A stretch of DNA of 64,000 nucleotides from Cerrena zonata (lineage: Eukaryota > Basidiomycota > Agaricomycetes > Polyporales > Cerrenaceae): NCBI GenBank assembly GCA_038087015.1, contig JASBNA010000077.1, positions 124,001 through 188,000 on the forward strand, given 5' to 3'. The notes under the pieces were generated by a model. That model was given only the letters and a program-made list of their open reading frames with translations. It ran no database searches and had not been told where the DNA came from. Positions 1 to 11,416 of the stretch are shown here, in pieces (the first letter of the stretch is position 1; each line of letters opens with the position of its first letter). The position numbers and the translations under genes are program-made.

Positions 1-36
1 GTCGAGATATTGAGGTGGGTGCCGTCACGATGAAGG

Positions 37-1964
37 TCAGTGTCTTGAGGCCATTTCCATTGTGGAGCGACAGGGACAGCCTCGACCGTGGCATCCTTTT
101 CGATAGCAAGTCTCTAAGGAGGACTTGTCAGGACTCGAAATAAAGCAAAATATTAATATGTTATATATCTCCGCGCATCGTTTCTCAAGTCGACTGATCC
201 ACTTCTTTGATTTCGACTGGGAACAACCAGCAGACTTGGATTGAGATGCAGCAGGATTGAGCTGCAGATGCGAGGCAGTGGAACTGGTGGCCTTCGACGA
301 TGCTGGTTGATTTGTCGGTTTCGATATGGATTGCTTCGCCTGCTTTGAAGCAGATTGCTTCTCACTACGACGTTGAGAGTGTTTCTTTCTCGGTTTGCCC
401 ATGTTGTTGTTGTTGTCCTCGTCTTTGTCGCTGTCGTCCTTGTCTTTGTCGCTGTTGTCCTCGTCTTTGTCGCCGTCGTCCTCATCTTTGTCGCCATTGT
501 CACCGTCCTTGTTGTCATCTTCGTCTTCAGCTGCCCGCTGCTTTCCCTTCTGTTTGCGTCGATGTTGTTCTGGCTCATTGTCTTCACTGGAATCCTCTGG
601 CAGGGTACGATCGATGTCGTGAAGGGGGGATGGAGTATTCCTCTTGCGAGGAGGAATCTTGACTCGCTATAGAATGTAAGTAGGAGTATGCAAAGATTGA
701 TTTAAGAGATGCATGACTCACCTCCTTTACCAATTGGCGCATCGGTACATTTTCCACCTGGTCCTCCCCGGTCTCGGAATCCTCAGAGTCACCAGGGAAC
801 AACTTCGTAAGCTCCCCCCCGTCCTCATCCTCATCATCCCGCTCTTCACCACTCTCACTCTCGCTCTCCACCTTGCGTTGCAGGATGCGGATCTTCTTCC
901 CTTTCTTCCCTTGATTTCCGTCGTGATCGGCACGATCGTTACGTTCGTGACGATCGCCATCGTCTAGATAAAGAGTAAGTAAAGAACCAAACATACAATA
1001 GAAAGGTTTACTTACTGTATTCAAGGCTCTTGCTGCGAGATGGAACGGAGACGTGTTCCACCTTGGGGTTCGGCTGCGATTGAATCATCGCCTGAGAGAA
1101 GGCGCGATGGTGGGTGCTTTGAGGTGGTTGAGTAGGAGGTGAGGGATGGGGAGTAGCCTGTACGGTCTTGTCAGGTGAGGTGGTGGTGGTAGATGCATGA
1201 AGGCCGGTGTTGGTACCAGAGGAAGTGGGATTTGGGTGTTCGGAATCAGAGTCGGTGTCGAACCGTCTCGTTGGTTTACGACGAGAACCTGTGAGAATAG
1301 ATTAGAGTAGATAGATTTTTGTAGAAGAAACAAAACATACTTGGGGACATGGCAGCCGCACCGACTTTGTCATGCGACGTAGCCTCGTTGTCCCCCTTGC
1401 CTTGGTTGCTTTCCAGCTGGCTCTGGGTTTGTGGCTTCTTGGGACGCTTCTGTTTCTTTGGTGGGCATTGCTCGTCTTCTGAACGGTCAGGTGTCATGCT
1501 TCGTGCAGGACGCTTTGCACCCTTCTTCGGCTGGTCTTGCGATGGAGGTGGCTGTGGATGAGATCCACGCAGTTTCTTGCGGGATTTCTTCGGCGTGGAC
1601 CGATCGGTGTCCTCGTCGCCCTTGTCACTGCCATCGCTATCTTCGTCCGAGTCCTTCTTGCGGCCACGTTTGGTTCCATGGGCTTTCAACCAAGCTACGG
1701 CGGTAAAATATCAGTGAGTGGGGGCACGGTTGGAACAAGGACTCACTGGGATCCACTAGTAACTTCGTCTTTGACGGTCTCGTACCTAGCGTCCCATTCT
1801 GTATTAAAGAATGTGTGAGATATATAAAAAGACGCACCTGATCCAGCTTCGATCAGCTGCTGATCTTTAGCAGCTTCCTCGACTTTCCTCTCCGCTCGCA
1901 TTCGAGCTCGCTTCGACACTGGTGAGAGAGCATTATAGCTCTCAGTCCTTGGAGGTGGTGGCAT
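37..1964 (-). CDS. Disordered acidic/lysine-rich protein, unknown function
   Basis: I do not recognise a family. The minus-strand ATG at 1964 opens a short exon (MPPPPRTESYNALSP...). It can be followed through exons near 1838-1964, 1747-1798, 1341-1694, 1017-1288, 723-963 and 37-671, separated by 39-53 bp introns with GT...AG borders. The join between the second and third exons is not clean: the strong GTGAGT donor at 1746 gives the wrong phase, so that exon is uncertain. The product is almost entirely low complexity, with Lys/Arg-Pro blocks (KKSRKKLRG, PPKKQKRPKKP) and acidic runs (EERDDEDEDGGE). The last exon has a degenerate acidic repeat of the type GDKDEDD/SDKDEDN. Basic and acidic blocks suggest a nuclear or nucleic-acid-binding role, which is inference only. 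The TGA at 37 is the first in-frame stop; another intron before it is possible. Confidence 0.55.
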
Positions 1965-2217
1965 ATGGTGTAAACGAGTGTGTGTGTATGAGTGAAAATA
2001 AAATAAAGTGAATACTAGAATAGAGTGAGTGGTGAATATGCAGGGAACGAGAACGGCTACGAAACCCGGTAAACTGCGTGATCGAGTGACTTGAGTGACC
2101 ATTACTGTCACGCGATCCTTGTACTTGGGCGTCTCAAGCATATAGGAAAAGGTGCCTCACTCTCGAGGCTCTCACACATCTTCCCCGCTCTTACTCTCTG
2201 CCTTGTAATCTCACACT

Positions 2218-5200
2218 ATGAGTACTACCTACCGTTGCAAATGCCTTAGGGTATTTGGGAACAACTCCTCCTACTGGAAACATCTCTCAACAAGCCAATT
2301 GCCTCAATGTCAACGTGAATATTTACGTCTGCTTCATGCAGAATATCCCGAGGATAGAGATGAGCCAATAGCAGGGTATATAATTTATTATCTATATATT
2401 TAAATCTCTAGCTACTAATTTCCATTAGCTCTCCCTCACATTCACCAGAGCCAATACCCCCAGAAGACCAACTTCCCTCTGATCCAGATAGCATTCCCCA
2501 GGATGAGATTGCTCTATATTTTGACTCTGATCCTCAGGATCCAGATTTACCACCAGAATTTGATGGTGATGATGGTGATGATGATGATGAAAGTGATGCT
2601 AGTTCCATTTTTGCTGAAAATCAAGATGAACAGAGTAATCATAACTCTGACTCTGATAGTGATCTTGATGATCATATTGATTATGATGAAGATGATGAGG
2701 AGGATAATTTTTGGGAGCCACCTATTATCAACCATAATGCTCCCAGTAACTCAGGCTCTGTTGCCAATCCTAACCATCACTCATCTATTGGAAGACAAAA
2801 TATTGAAAATCATCTTCGACAGAAAATCACTGTTGAAAAGTTTACAGACAAATATCCTACATCACATGCTGGTGCTACTATTACCAACAGTTCATCTCAG
2901 GCTACATCATATACAAAATATGGCTCTCATATCTCCAATTCAAATAATAATCCATATGCACCTTTTTCAGATAGGATTAACTGGGAAATAGCTCGATGGG
3001 CAAAACTGCAAGGTCCTGGTTCTAATGCCTTTTCAGAGCTTTTGTCTATTGATGGAGTAAGTTATAACTATATATTATAAATTAAATTAAAATTTTAACT
3101 TGTCTTAGCTTGCAGAAAAACTCAATCTTACTTTCAAAAATACTCATGAACTCAATCATATTATTGATGAATATATTCCAGGGCGACCATCATTTCGCTG
3201 CAAGCCAGTCTATTTGGATAATGAGCCTTTGGACCTTTACTATAGGCCAATCATTGCATGCATTCGTTCATTATTTGGTGATGCAGAATTTGCTCGATAT
3301 TTGATTTTTCTCCCTGAACGGCATTATGCTGATCCTGATACCACTGTACGATTATGGCATGACATGCATACTGGCAAATGGTGGTGGAATACCCAAGTAA
3401 GTATTGTAATATTTTATACAAATGCTATATCTTATTTTTTTCTAGAAAGATCTATATAACCATGGTGCAAAAAATGCTACTATTATTCCCATCATTATTT
3501 CTTCAGATAAAACTCAACTCACAATGTTCAATGGCAAAGCTGCTTACCCTGTCTATTTAACTATTGGCAATTTGCCTAAAGAGATTAGACGTAAACCTTC
3601 AAAACAAGGTCAAATTCTTCTAGCATATTTTGCCTGTAACCAAGCTAGAGCATATTACAAATGAATCTGCTCGTAGGCGTATGCAAGCTAATCTTTTTCA
3701 TGGCTGTCTTAGTTATATACTAGAGCCTATTATTGAACCTGGTGAAAATGGAATTCCCATGTATACTGGAGATGGAAAACTCTATAGTTGTCATCCTATA
3801 TTTCCTATCCATGTTGGAGACTATCCAGAGCAATGTCAGGTTACTTGTGTCAAAAAAGGGAAATGTCCAACCTGTCGTACACGTGAGGCACAGTTAGGAG
3901 ATTGTATCATAGATTGGATGACACAACCACCTTTATATGATTTGGATGATATTTGGAATGCTATTGATGATCCTGATCATCCTAATTGGTCTAAACGTTG
4001 TGAAAAAGCAGGTATCAGACCTGTCTTTGATCCCTTTTGGAAAAATTTGCCATATGCAGATCCCTTTCTTTCTGTTGCACCAGATATTCTACATCAAATT
4101 TTTCAAGGAATCATTAAGCATGTTATAGGATGGCTTAAAAAAGCCTATGGGGAAGCAGAATTAGATGCACGAGCTCGTCAAATGCCTCCTAATCATCATG
4201 TTCGAATTTTCTCACATGGGTTTTGTTTGCTCACACATCTTACTGGTCGTGAGCATGCTCATATATGCCGCATTATTCTTGGAGCTATTACTGGTCTTCC
4301 ACTTCAAAAAAATAACTCTAAAGCAGCTGCTGCAACTGTAGTTCGAGCAGTTCGAGCTATACTTGACTTTGCCTATCTTGCACAATATCCTGTTCATTCA
4401 ACTCAAACATTGGATGAAATGGAAGATGCACTCAAACGTTTTCATGAAAATAAACATATTTTCATTGATTTGGGCATACGATCAGACTTTATCATTAATA
4501 AGCTTCATTATGCTTTACACTATAGGCTTATGATTGAACGATTTGGGACCACAGACAACTATAATACTGAGCATACTGAAAGACTTCATATACCATATAC
4601 AAAAGATGCCTTTGATGCTTCCAATGGAAAAAATGTATATCCTCAGATGACAACATATGTACAACGCAAGGAAAAGATTCTTGATCATGCCAACTATATT
4701 GCCTGGTGCCTTAATGGAAAGCCTTCTTTGGTTTCCCTTATTCCAACTGAGATTCCACAGTCTCCTAAAATGACCAAACATCCATCAAAGAAATCAGTCT
4801 CAATAGATCAGCTTGTTGATTTATACAAAGCATCTATGTTTCCACATGCTCTTGCTTACTATATTATCAAACGCCGAAATCCCAATTTATCATATGCTCA
4901 GATTGAAGCTGAAATTCCTAATATCAGATTATCACATTTGAAAGTAGCAGCTTATCACAAAGCACGATTTTGGCTAGGGAGTAAGCAGACCTACAAAATA
5001 CAATCTGATGAATATGATGTTGTTCATTCCCGACCTGCTCGCACTACAACTAAGGGGATAAATGTTCCATGTCGTTTTGATACTGTTTTGGTAAAACAGG
5101 ATCCAAATGGACCAAACACTATCCAGAACTTTCGGATTGGGCAAGTCAAAGCAATTTTTTCATTTACTACCAAGGCTGCACGTTCAGTATTTTCTCCATA

Positions 5201-5483
5201 TGCACCACCTCCCAAATATCTTGCTTATATTGAATGGTTTACCAAGTTTGCCAATGAACCAGAGCCTGATAATCTTTTGTATCAAGTCAGAAAATCATAT
5301 TATGAGGGAAATCGTGTAGCTAGTATTATTCCACTAGCTAGTATCCACCGCAGTATACACTTGTTTCCCAAGTTTGATGTAGTAGCTTCCAGGTCATGGA
5401 CCAGTGATACTGTACTGGAGCAATGTAGCAAATTCTATGTTAACAACTTCACTGACAGAGATACATTTAATACTATTATCTAG
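2218..5483 (+). pseudogene. Plavaka-family transposase with +1 frameshift
   Basis: Four exons: 2218-2375, 2429-3056, 3109-3396 and 3446-5483, with clean GT-AG introns of about 50 bp and matching phases. The N-terminus has a Cys/His finger-like segment (YRCKCLRVF...H...C). An acidic linker follows (2560-2710), then the region typical of Plavaka proteins (LEHITNESARRRMQANLFHG). The RNase-H-like core is marked by PDILHQIFQG and, further on, NTEHTERLHIPYTKDAFD. Plavaka transposases belong to the CACTA-like KDZ/Plavaka assemblage described in basidiomycetes. Reading is broken in exon 4: the run TTTT at 3628-3631 carries one base too many, so frame 1 stops at 3661-3663 while the transposase frame reopens at 3630 and runs 617 codons to TAG. 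Without that base the protein would be about 1,036 aa. It is AT-rich compared with the host genes. Confidence 0.85.
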
Positions 5484-6042
5484 CTTAAATATGGTTTAGG
5501 AGATATTATTTTATAGTTAGTACAATTGTTTCATAGTTAGAAAAGTTATTTCACAATTAGTACAATAAGAAATAATATGCAGGATTAGTAAAATAGGTGA
5601 GATAGTCTGACAATAAGGACTCAATTGTTTTACAGTTAGCAAAGATATTCTACAATTAGCATAATAAGAGACAATATGCAAGATTAGTAAAAATAAATAA
5701 GATTATCTTATAGTAAATACAGAATTTTTCTATAGTTAGTATAATAAGAAAAATGAGAAATAATATGCAAAATTAGTAAAATTGGTAAAATTATCTGACA
5801 GTAAGTACTTAATTGTTTTATAGTTAGAAAATTTATTTTGCATTTAGTAAAATAATCAATCATAGATCAGATTAGTATAATAGGTAGAATTATTTGATAA
5901 TAAATACTGAATTAGCTACAATAGTATCTACATTAGATAGTATTAGAAATTTGAGAAAGATTAGATAGATTAGTATTTAATTAGAGCTATTAAAGTTGAG
6001 TATGTTCCAATTAGCACCAATTAGAAAAGGGGGTTTTCCCTG
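5484..6042. repeat. AT-rich subterminal repeat tract of the Plavaka element
   Basis: The tract follows the transposase stop. It is made of degenerate repeats of a short motif ending in TTAG (ATAGTTAG, CAATTAG, GATTAGTA), about twenty copies in 550 bp, interspersed with AATAAGAAAT-like stretches. No ORF is present. Subterminal arrays of short transposase-binding motifs are characteristic of CACTA-superfamily transposons, so this is read as the 3' subterminal region of the Plavaka element. The tract ends with AAAAGGGGGTTTTCCCTG at 6025-6042, just before sequence shared with the foldback elements. Confidence 0.6.
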
Positions 6043-6045
6043 ATG

Positions 6046-6441
6046 TAATAAGAAGATATAGACTACTATTGTTGGTAAATCATAGTCTCTGTCAATTATA
6101 CTATCTGATAGAGATATTTAAGTATGCAATATCACTGACCTTTCCAAATTAGCAGTTTAAATTTTATATTACTTTTGGAGAATCAAAAGTGTATCAAAAT
6201 TTTGAATTTTGCATAGTAAACTTTTCTCCAATAAAAAATAAGCAAAAATTCAATATTTCTAAAGTCTAAAAATTGAATACAAAAGTCTAAATTAGCCAAG
6301 GATTTTATGATTCATCAAATTTTGCTGAAATTCTGCATTTTTTGACTATTTTTATGTGCTTAAAATCATATTTTGTAAGAGACTTTTTATAAAATTTGAC
6401 CTTACTTTTATGAATCCTAAAATTTGGGCTACGATCCAGTG
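6046..6441 (+). mobile_element. Truncated foldback element (right 396 bp only), or right terminus of the Plavaka element
   Basis: From about 6046 (TAATAAGAAGATATAG) to GGGCTACGATCCAGTG at 6441 the sequence closely matches the right half of the complete foldback elements, particularly the one at 11725-12439. The left half, with its CACTGG end, is absent and the Plavaka subterminal tract lies there instead. Two readings fit. The Plavaka element may end at 6441 and share its terminus with the foldbacks, or a Plavaka may have landed in a foldback that later lost its left side. Retrotransposon pol sequence resumes directly at 6442. Confidence 0.75.
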
Positions 6442-6719
6442 ACACCTAAGATTGGTGTTTGAAAGGCTCCAGAAATTCAAGCTGTATCTGAAGGCCAAAA
6501 AATGTGACCTCTACTCCCCTCGAATGGAATGTTTAGGCCACATTATCGACAATGAAGGGATACATGCTGACGAGGACAAGATGACCCGCATAAGGGAGTG
6601 GAGAACACCTTGGAATTACAACGACATCGAACGATTCCTAGGGCTTGTAAACTACGTCTCCCATTTCATGCCGGATTTGTTGGTGTATACTGGACCCCTT
6701 TACACTATCCAGAGAAATG
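6442..6719 (+). pseudogene. Gypsy pol, reverse transcriptase C-terminal segment
   Basis: The frame encodes the end of the RT palm and the thumb/connection (FERLQKFKLYLKAKKCDLY, then LGHIIDNEGI and RFLGLVNYVSHFMPDL), the classic Gypsy spacing after the catalytic YxDD, which is missing here because upstream sequence is lost. The segment stops where the foldback element at 6720 begins and continues at 7437 after the insertion. Confidence 0.88.
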
Positions 6720-7433
6720 CACTGGACCGTAGCCCAAATTTTGGGCTCCATAAAAGTAAAGTAAAATTTTATAAAAAGTCTCTTACAAAAGATGATTTTC
6801 AGACCCAAAAAATAATCTAAAAATTCTGAATTGCAGGAGAAATTAATAAATCACAAAAACCTGTCCAAATTTAGACTTTTGTATCCACTTTTCAGCGCTC
6901 AAAAAAGCTCAATTTTTATACATTTTTGCTAGGGCAAAATTCAGTATGCAAAATTTAACATTTTGATATAATTTTATTTTGTCAAAAGTTATAATATAAT
7001 TGTATATATTAGAGTAAAATTTCATGAATAGATAGCCTAAAGAGAAGATATAGACTACTATTCTTGGTACATCATAGTCCCTGTCAATAAGAGTATTTGA
7101 TGAAGGTATTTTGGTATACAATAGTATGCATCTTGCCAATTTAGCAGTTTAAATTTTATATCAGTTTTGGAAAAATAAATGTGTGTCAAAACTTTAAATT
7201 TTGAATTCCAAATTTTGCTCTAACAAAAAATGTATCAAAATTGAGCCTTTTTGAACTCTAAAAACTGGATACAAAAGTCAGAATTTGTATAGGTTTTTGT
7301 GATTCATCAAATTCTACTACAATTCTGAATTGTTACATCATTTTTTGGGTCTAAAAAGTATGTTTTGTAAGAGACTTTTTATAAAATCTTACTTTACTTT
7401 TATAGAGCCCAAAATTTGGGCTACGGTCCAGTG
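6720..7433 (+). mobile_element. Foldback (long-TIR) non-autonomous element, copy 1, type B ends
   Basis: 714 bp from CACTGGACCGTAGCCC to GGGCTACGGTCCAGTG, flanked by ATG at 6717-6719 and 7434-7436 (3-bp target duplication). The left and right roughly 290 bp are imperfect reverse complements, leaving about 130 bp in the centre with GATATAGACTACTATT. It lies between the RT and RNase H coding segments of the retrotransposon. CACT... ends plus 3-bp duplications are typical of the CACTA superfamily. A 76-codon minus-strand ORF inside is not considered a gene. Confidence 0.92.
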
Positions 7434-7436
7434 ATG

Positions 7437-8073
7437 GTCATGACTTTGAATGGCGACCTATCCACCAAACCTGCTTTGACAGCATTAAGGCACTGGCTTC
7501 GAAAGCTCCGATCCTTAAACCCATCGACCCCACCCTGGAAGATCCCATTTGGGTGGTATGTGATGCCTCTACTCATGGAGTAGGCGCATACTACGGACAG
7601 GGGAAGGATTGGAAGAACTGTCGTCCGGCCGGCTTCATGTCAAAGAAGTTCACTGCAGCCCAACAATTGTACCGAGTGTTCGAGCTGGAAACACTAGCCA
7701 TACTTGAAGTGCTGTTGAAATGGGAGGACAAACTACTTGGACAAAGAGTTCAAGTAGTAACCGACCACAAGACACTTGAATTCTTCAAAACCCAGGTCCG
7801 GATGTCCCACCGTCAGACGCGGTGGATGGAATTCTTGCAGCGGTTTGACTTTGACATTACTTATGTCAAAGGAGAAGAGAACGTGGTGGCAGATTGTCTC
7901 TCCAGATACCATGAATTTGATTTACCAGGCGAGTTTCACCCTGGTCACAACTATGTGAATGCGGATGAATGACTAGACCCAAAAGGGGAGTCACTCCCCC
8001 TAGGCCGCATGAACGAACTCAGAGCCATGAGAGAACAGATGGTACGGGAAGTCCGAGAAGGCGTCGAAGACCG
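7437..8073 (+). pseudogene. Gypsy pol, RNase H segment
   Basis: Encodes the retroviral-type RNase H of Gypsy elements: CDASTHGVGAYYGQG (first catalytic Asp), FELETLAILEVLLKWE (catalytic Glu region), VVTDHKTLEFF (Asp) and the closing YVKGEENVVADCLSR. After the domain the frame meets TGA at 7970-7972 but continues open to the next insertion at 8074. The context GAA TGA CTA suggests a former CGA codon. Confidence 0.9.
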
Positions 8074-8787
8074 CACTGGATCGTAGCCCAAATTTTAGGC
8101 TTCATAAAAGTAAGGTCAAATTTTATAAAAAGTCTCTTACAAAACATGATTTTAAGCACATAAAAATTGTCAAAAAATGCAGAATTTCAGCAAAATTTGA
8201 TGAGTCATAAAATCCTTGGCTAATTTAGACTTTTGTATTTAATTTTTAGACCTAGAAATATTGAATTTTTGTTTATTTTTTATTGGAGAAAAGTTTACTA
8301 TGCAAAATTCAAAAATTTGATACACTTTTATTTCTCTAAAAATCATAATATAATTGTATATATCAAAATAAAGTATTATAAATAGAGAGCCTAATAAGAA
8401 GATATAGACTACTATTGTTGGTAAATCATAGTCTCTGTCAATTATATTATCTGATAGAGATATTTAAGTATGCAATATCACTGACCTTTCCAAATTAGCA
8501 GTTTAAATTTTATATTATTTTTGGAGAATCAAAAGTGTATCAAAATTTTGAATTTTGCAAAGTGAATTTTTCTCTAATAAAAAATATATGAAAATTCAAT
8601 ATTTTTAAAGTCTACAAATTGAATACAAAAGTCTGAATTTACATAGGCTTTTATGATTCATTGAATTCTACTGCAATTTAGCATTTTCTGACAATTTTAT
8701 AATGCTAAAAACTATATTTTGTAAGAGAATTTTTATAAAACTTTATCTGACTTTTATGGAGCCTAAAATTTGGGCTACGATCCAGTG
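8074..8787 (+). mobile_element. Foldback non-autonomous element, copy 2, type A ends
   Basis: 714 bp from CACTGGATCGTAGCCC to GGGCTACGATCCAGTG, with target duplication CCG at 8071-8073 and 8788-8790. It has the same long inverted arms and central segment as the other copies, and the same orientation (GATATAGACTACTATT on the plus strand). It sits in the linker between RNase H and integrase coding sequence. Removing it with one CCG joins the flanking codons in frame. Confidence 0.92.
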
Positions 8788-8874
8788 CCGAGAACTCGAA
8801 GCCACCCAACTAAGGGGTGGAATGGAGCTCGATGACCTGTACGAATCACCAGAAATCGGTGATGGTCCCACATG
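8788..8874 (+). pseudogene. Gypsy pol, short linker segment between two insertions
   Basis: Only 87 bp of retrotransposon coding sequence survive between foldback copies 2 and 3, encoding part of the linker ahead of the integrase (RGGMELDDLYESPEIGDGP). It is in frame with both neighbours once the insertions and one duplicate of each target site are set aside. Confidence 0.8.
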
Positions 8875-9589
8875 CACTGGATCGTAGCCCAAATTTTAGG
8901 CTTCATAAAAGTAAAGTAAAATCTTATAAAAAATCTCTTACAAAATATAATTTTCAGACCAAAAAAATGATCTAAAAATTCTGAATTGCAACAGAAATTG
9001 ATGAATTATAAAAACCTATATAAATTCAGACTTTTGTATCCACTTTTTGGAGTTCAAAAAAGCTCAATTTCCATCCTTTTTTTGCTGGGAAAAAATTCAG
9101 TATGCAAAATCCAACATTTTGATACACTTTTATTTTTTCAAAAATTATAATATAATTGTATATATTAAAATAAAGTTTCATAGATAGACAGCCTAAAGAG
9201 AAGATATAGACTACTATTCTTAATACATCATGGTCCCTGTCAATAAGACTATTTGATAGAGATACTTAGGTATACAATACTATTCATCTTACCAATTTAG
9301 CAGTTTAAATTTTATATCACTTTTGGAAAAATAAATATGTGTCAAAACTATGAATTTTGTATTCCAAATTTTACTCTAACAAAAAATGTATCAAAATTGA
9401 GCCTTTTTGAACTCTAAAAACTGGATACAAAAGTCAGAATTTATATAGGTTTTTGTAATTCATCAAATTCTGCTGCAATTCTGAAGTTTTGCATCATTTT
9501 TGGGGTCTAAAAAGTATGTTTTGTAAGAGACTTTTTATAAAATTTTACTTTACTTTTATGGAGCCCAAAATTTGGGCTACGGTCCAGTG
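8875..9589 (+). mobile_element. Foldback non-autonomous element, copy 3, mosaic ends
   Basis: 715 bp, target duplication ATG at 8872-8874 and 9590-9592. The left end is type A (CACTGGATCGTAGCCC...TTTTAGGC) while the adjoining sequence, the centre and the right end are type B (GAGCCCAAAATTTGGGCTAC...GGTCCAGTG). This copy is therefore a patchwork of the two subtypes. It has the same plus-strand orientation of the central segment as the others. Confidence 0.92.
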
Positions 9590-11342
9590 ATGGGGAGAAT
9601 CTGCAACTACAGGAACCCAGATTCATCGCGTAATGAACGGCGAGATCGACCTAAGGAAAGAAGCTATTAAAGGCTACGACAGCGATCGAGTACTAGGGAA
9701 GATAGCGAACGCACCTGATCAATACCCAGCCTTTCAGAAGGCCAAAGACAGTGCTTTGTTCACTAAGAACCTATCTGGCCGACAAGTCCTGTGCATCCCA
9801 CACGTCAGGATTGGACAACGGTTCCTGACGGAACTGGTAGTGGAACAAGCCCACCAGACTTTGGGACACCTTGCAGCTCAGAAGACAGAAGAATACGTCC
9901 GACAGTGGTTCTGGTGGCCCAGAATAGGCCTTGAGGTCCGGAAATACTGCGAAAGCTGCGGGACATGCCAGACTACGAAATCTAGCACGGTGTTGCCAAG
10001 AGGGCTACTGCATTCACTACCAATCCCACGCAGACCATGGGGATCGATAGGAATGGATTTCGTAGGCCCGTTCCCTCCAAGTGCGGGCCATGACTACCTC
10101 TGGGTTGTCATATGCCGCCTGACGTCAATGGTACACTTGGTACCCATCACGACAACCACCAAAGCATCACAGCTGGCTTGGTTGTTCACACGAGATATCG
10201 TGCAGCTGCATGGGCTACCCGATTCAATAGTGTCCGACCGGGACTCTAAGTTCACTTCTCACTTCTGGAAGGCAGTACACCGAATTCTCGGCGTAAAACT
10301 ACTGATGTCGACATCCTTCCATCCGCAAACGGATGGAGCATCGGAGCGAGCAATCAAGACGGTCGGACAGATCCTGAGATCAGCTGTATGAGCAGACCAG
10401 AAGGACTGGGTCGACAAACTCCCGATGGTAGAATTCGCAATTAATTCCGCTAGGAGTGCAACAACAGGCTTCGCACCATTCGAACTGAATGGTGCGATGC
10501 CCTGGATAGCATTCCACATCGAGCAGGCCAACGGTCCAAAGGGAGTAGTCGCGTTCACCCAACAGGTGAAAGACAACTTGCTGGCGGCTCACGACGCAAT
10601 CCTTGAATCAAGGGTGTTACAGACGTTTCACGCCAACAGGCATAGACGGAATGAACACCCTGAGGGGGAGGATGAACCGTCGCAGTACACCGTGGGGAAG
10701 AAAGTTTATCTGTCAACCAAGAACTTGAAACTTCCGAAAGGGCGAGCGAAGAAACTGTTGCCAAAGTTTCTAGGACCGTATCAGATCACTAAAGCTCACG
10801 CGGAAGCCTCAGCATACGAACTCGACTTGCCGAAGGAACTCCGAGCGAGAGGAGTGTTCCCCAAATTCCACGCAAGTTTACTGAGGCCCTACATTCCTAA
10901 CGATGAACAACTGTTTCCCCGTCGAGAGCCAAAAGCATTCTATGACTATGGAATGCCTGACGAAGAAGAAACAGTAGTAGAGGACATCGTCGGTCACCAC
11001 TGGAATGGTGACACCGTATCATTCCTAGTAAAATGGGATGTCGGTGACACAACTTGGGAATCACTGGAAACATGTGACCCGTTGGCAGCTCTCGACAGGT
11101 ACCTGGAGTTGATGGGTGTCAAACTAGTACAAGAGCTCCCCAGAAAAGACAAAGTCGAAGGCTCACCACCACGGGTGAACCAGACGACAACCACAACGCC
11201 CACCACGGAATGGACCCCAGCTAATAGGAATAGAGCGACGATCCCAACCAGGAATCACCCCCCACCGGCGAAAGCGGTGGTCGACCCACTGAGGACAAGC
11301 AGTGGGCGGATGGTGAAGCCTAGGAGGAGGGCAGATGAGTGA
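9590..11342 (+). pseudogene. Gypsy pol, integrase with chromodomain
   Basis: The HHCC zinc finger is seen as QAHQTLGHLAAQ...CESCGTCQ. The integrase core follows with the D,D,E residues: GMDFVGPFP (D), SIVSDRDSKF (D) and DGASERAIKTVGQ (E). A TGA at 10389-10391 interrupts the frame just after the core (context GTA TGA GCA, CGA before deamination). Reading resumes with FAINSARSATTGFAPFELN and the GPY/F module (KFLGPYQITKAH). Next comes a C-terminal chromodomain (VVEDIVGHHWNGDTVSFLVKW...TTWESLE), which places the element among chromoviruses, whose chromodomain is thought to guide integration to heterochromatin. The frame ends at TGA 11340-11342. Confidence 0.92.
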
Positions 11343-11416
11343 GGAATCGATTTGATTCCGCGATACTGACGAGCGACTAAGATCGAGCGTCACCCGGAAG
11401 TTACCGCGGACCTCAC

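Noticed and set aside
1744..1765. Linker-like string CTGGGATCCACTAGTAAC resembling cloning-vector polylinker
   Set aside because: The surrounding sequence reads as genomic coding/intron sequence; a BamHI-SpeI neighbourhood of this length can arise by chance and no further vector sequence follows.
6909..7139. 76-codon minus-strand ORF, with a close relative at 13254-13484 in another foldback copy
   Set aside because: Similarity follows from the repeat copies being alike. Other foldback copies do not keep the ORF, the composition is simply AT-rich, and there is no known motif.
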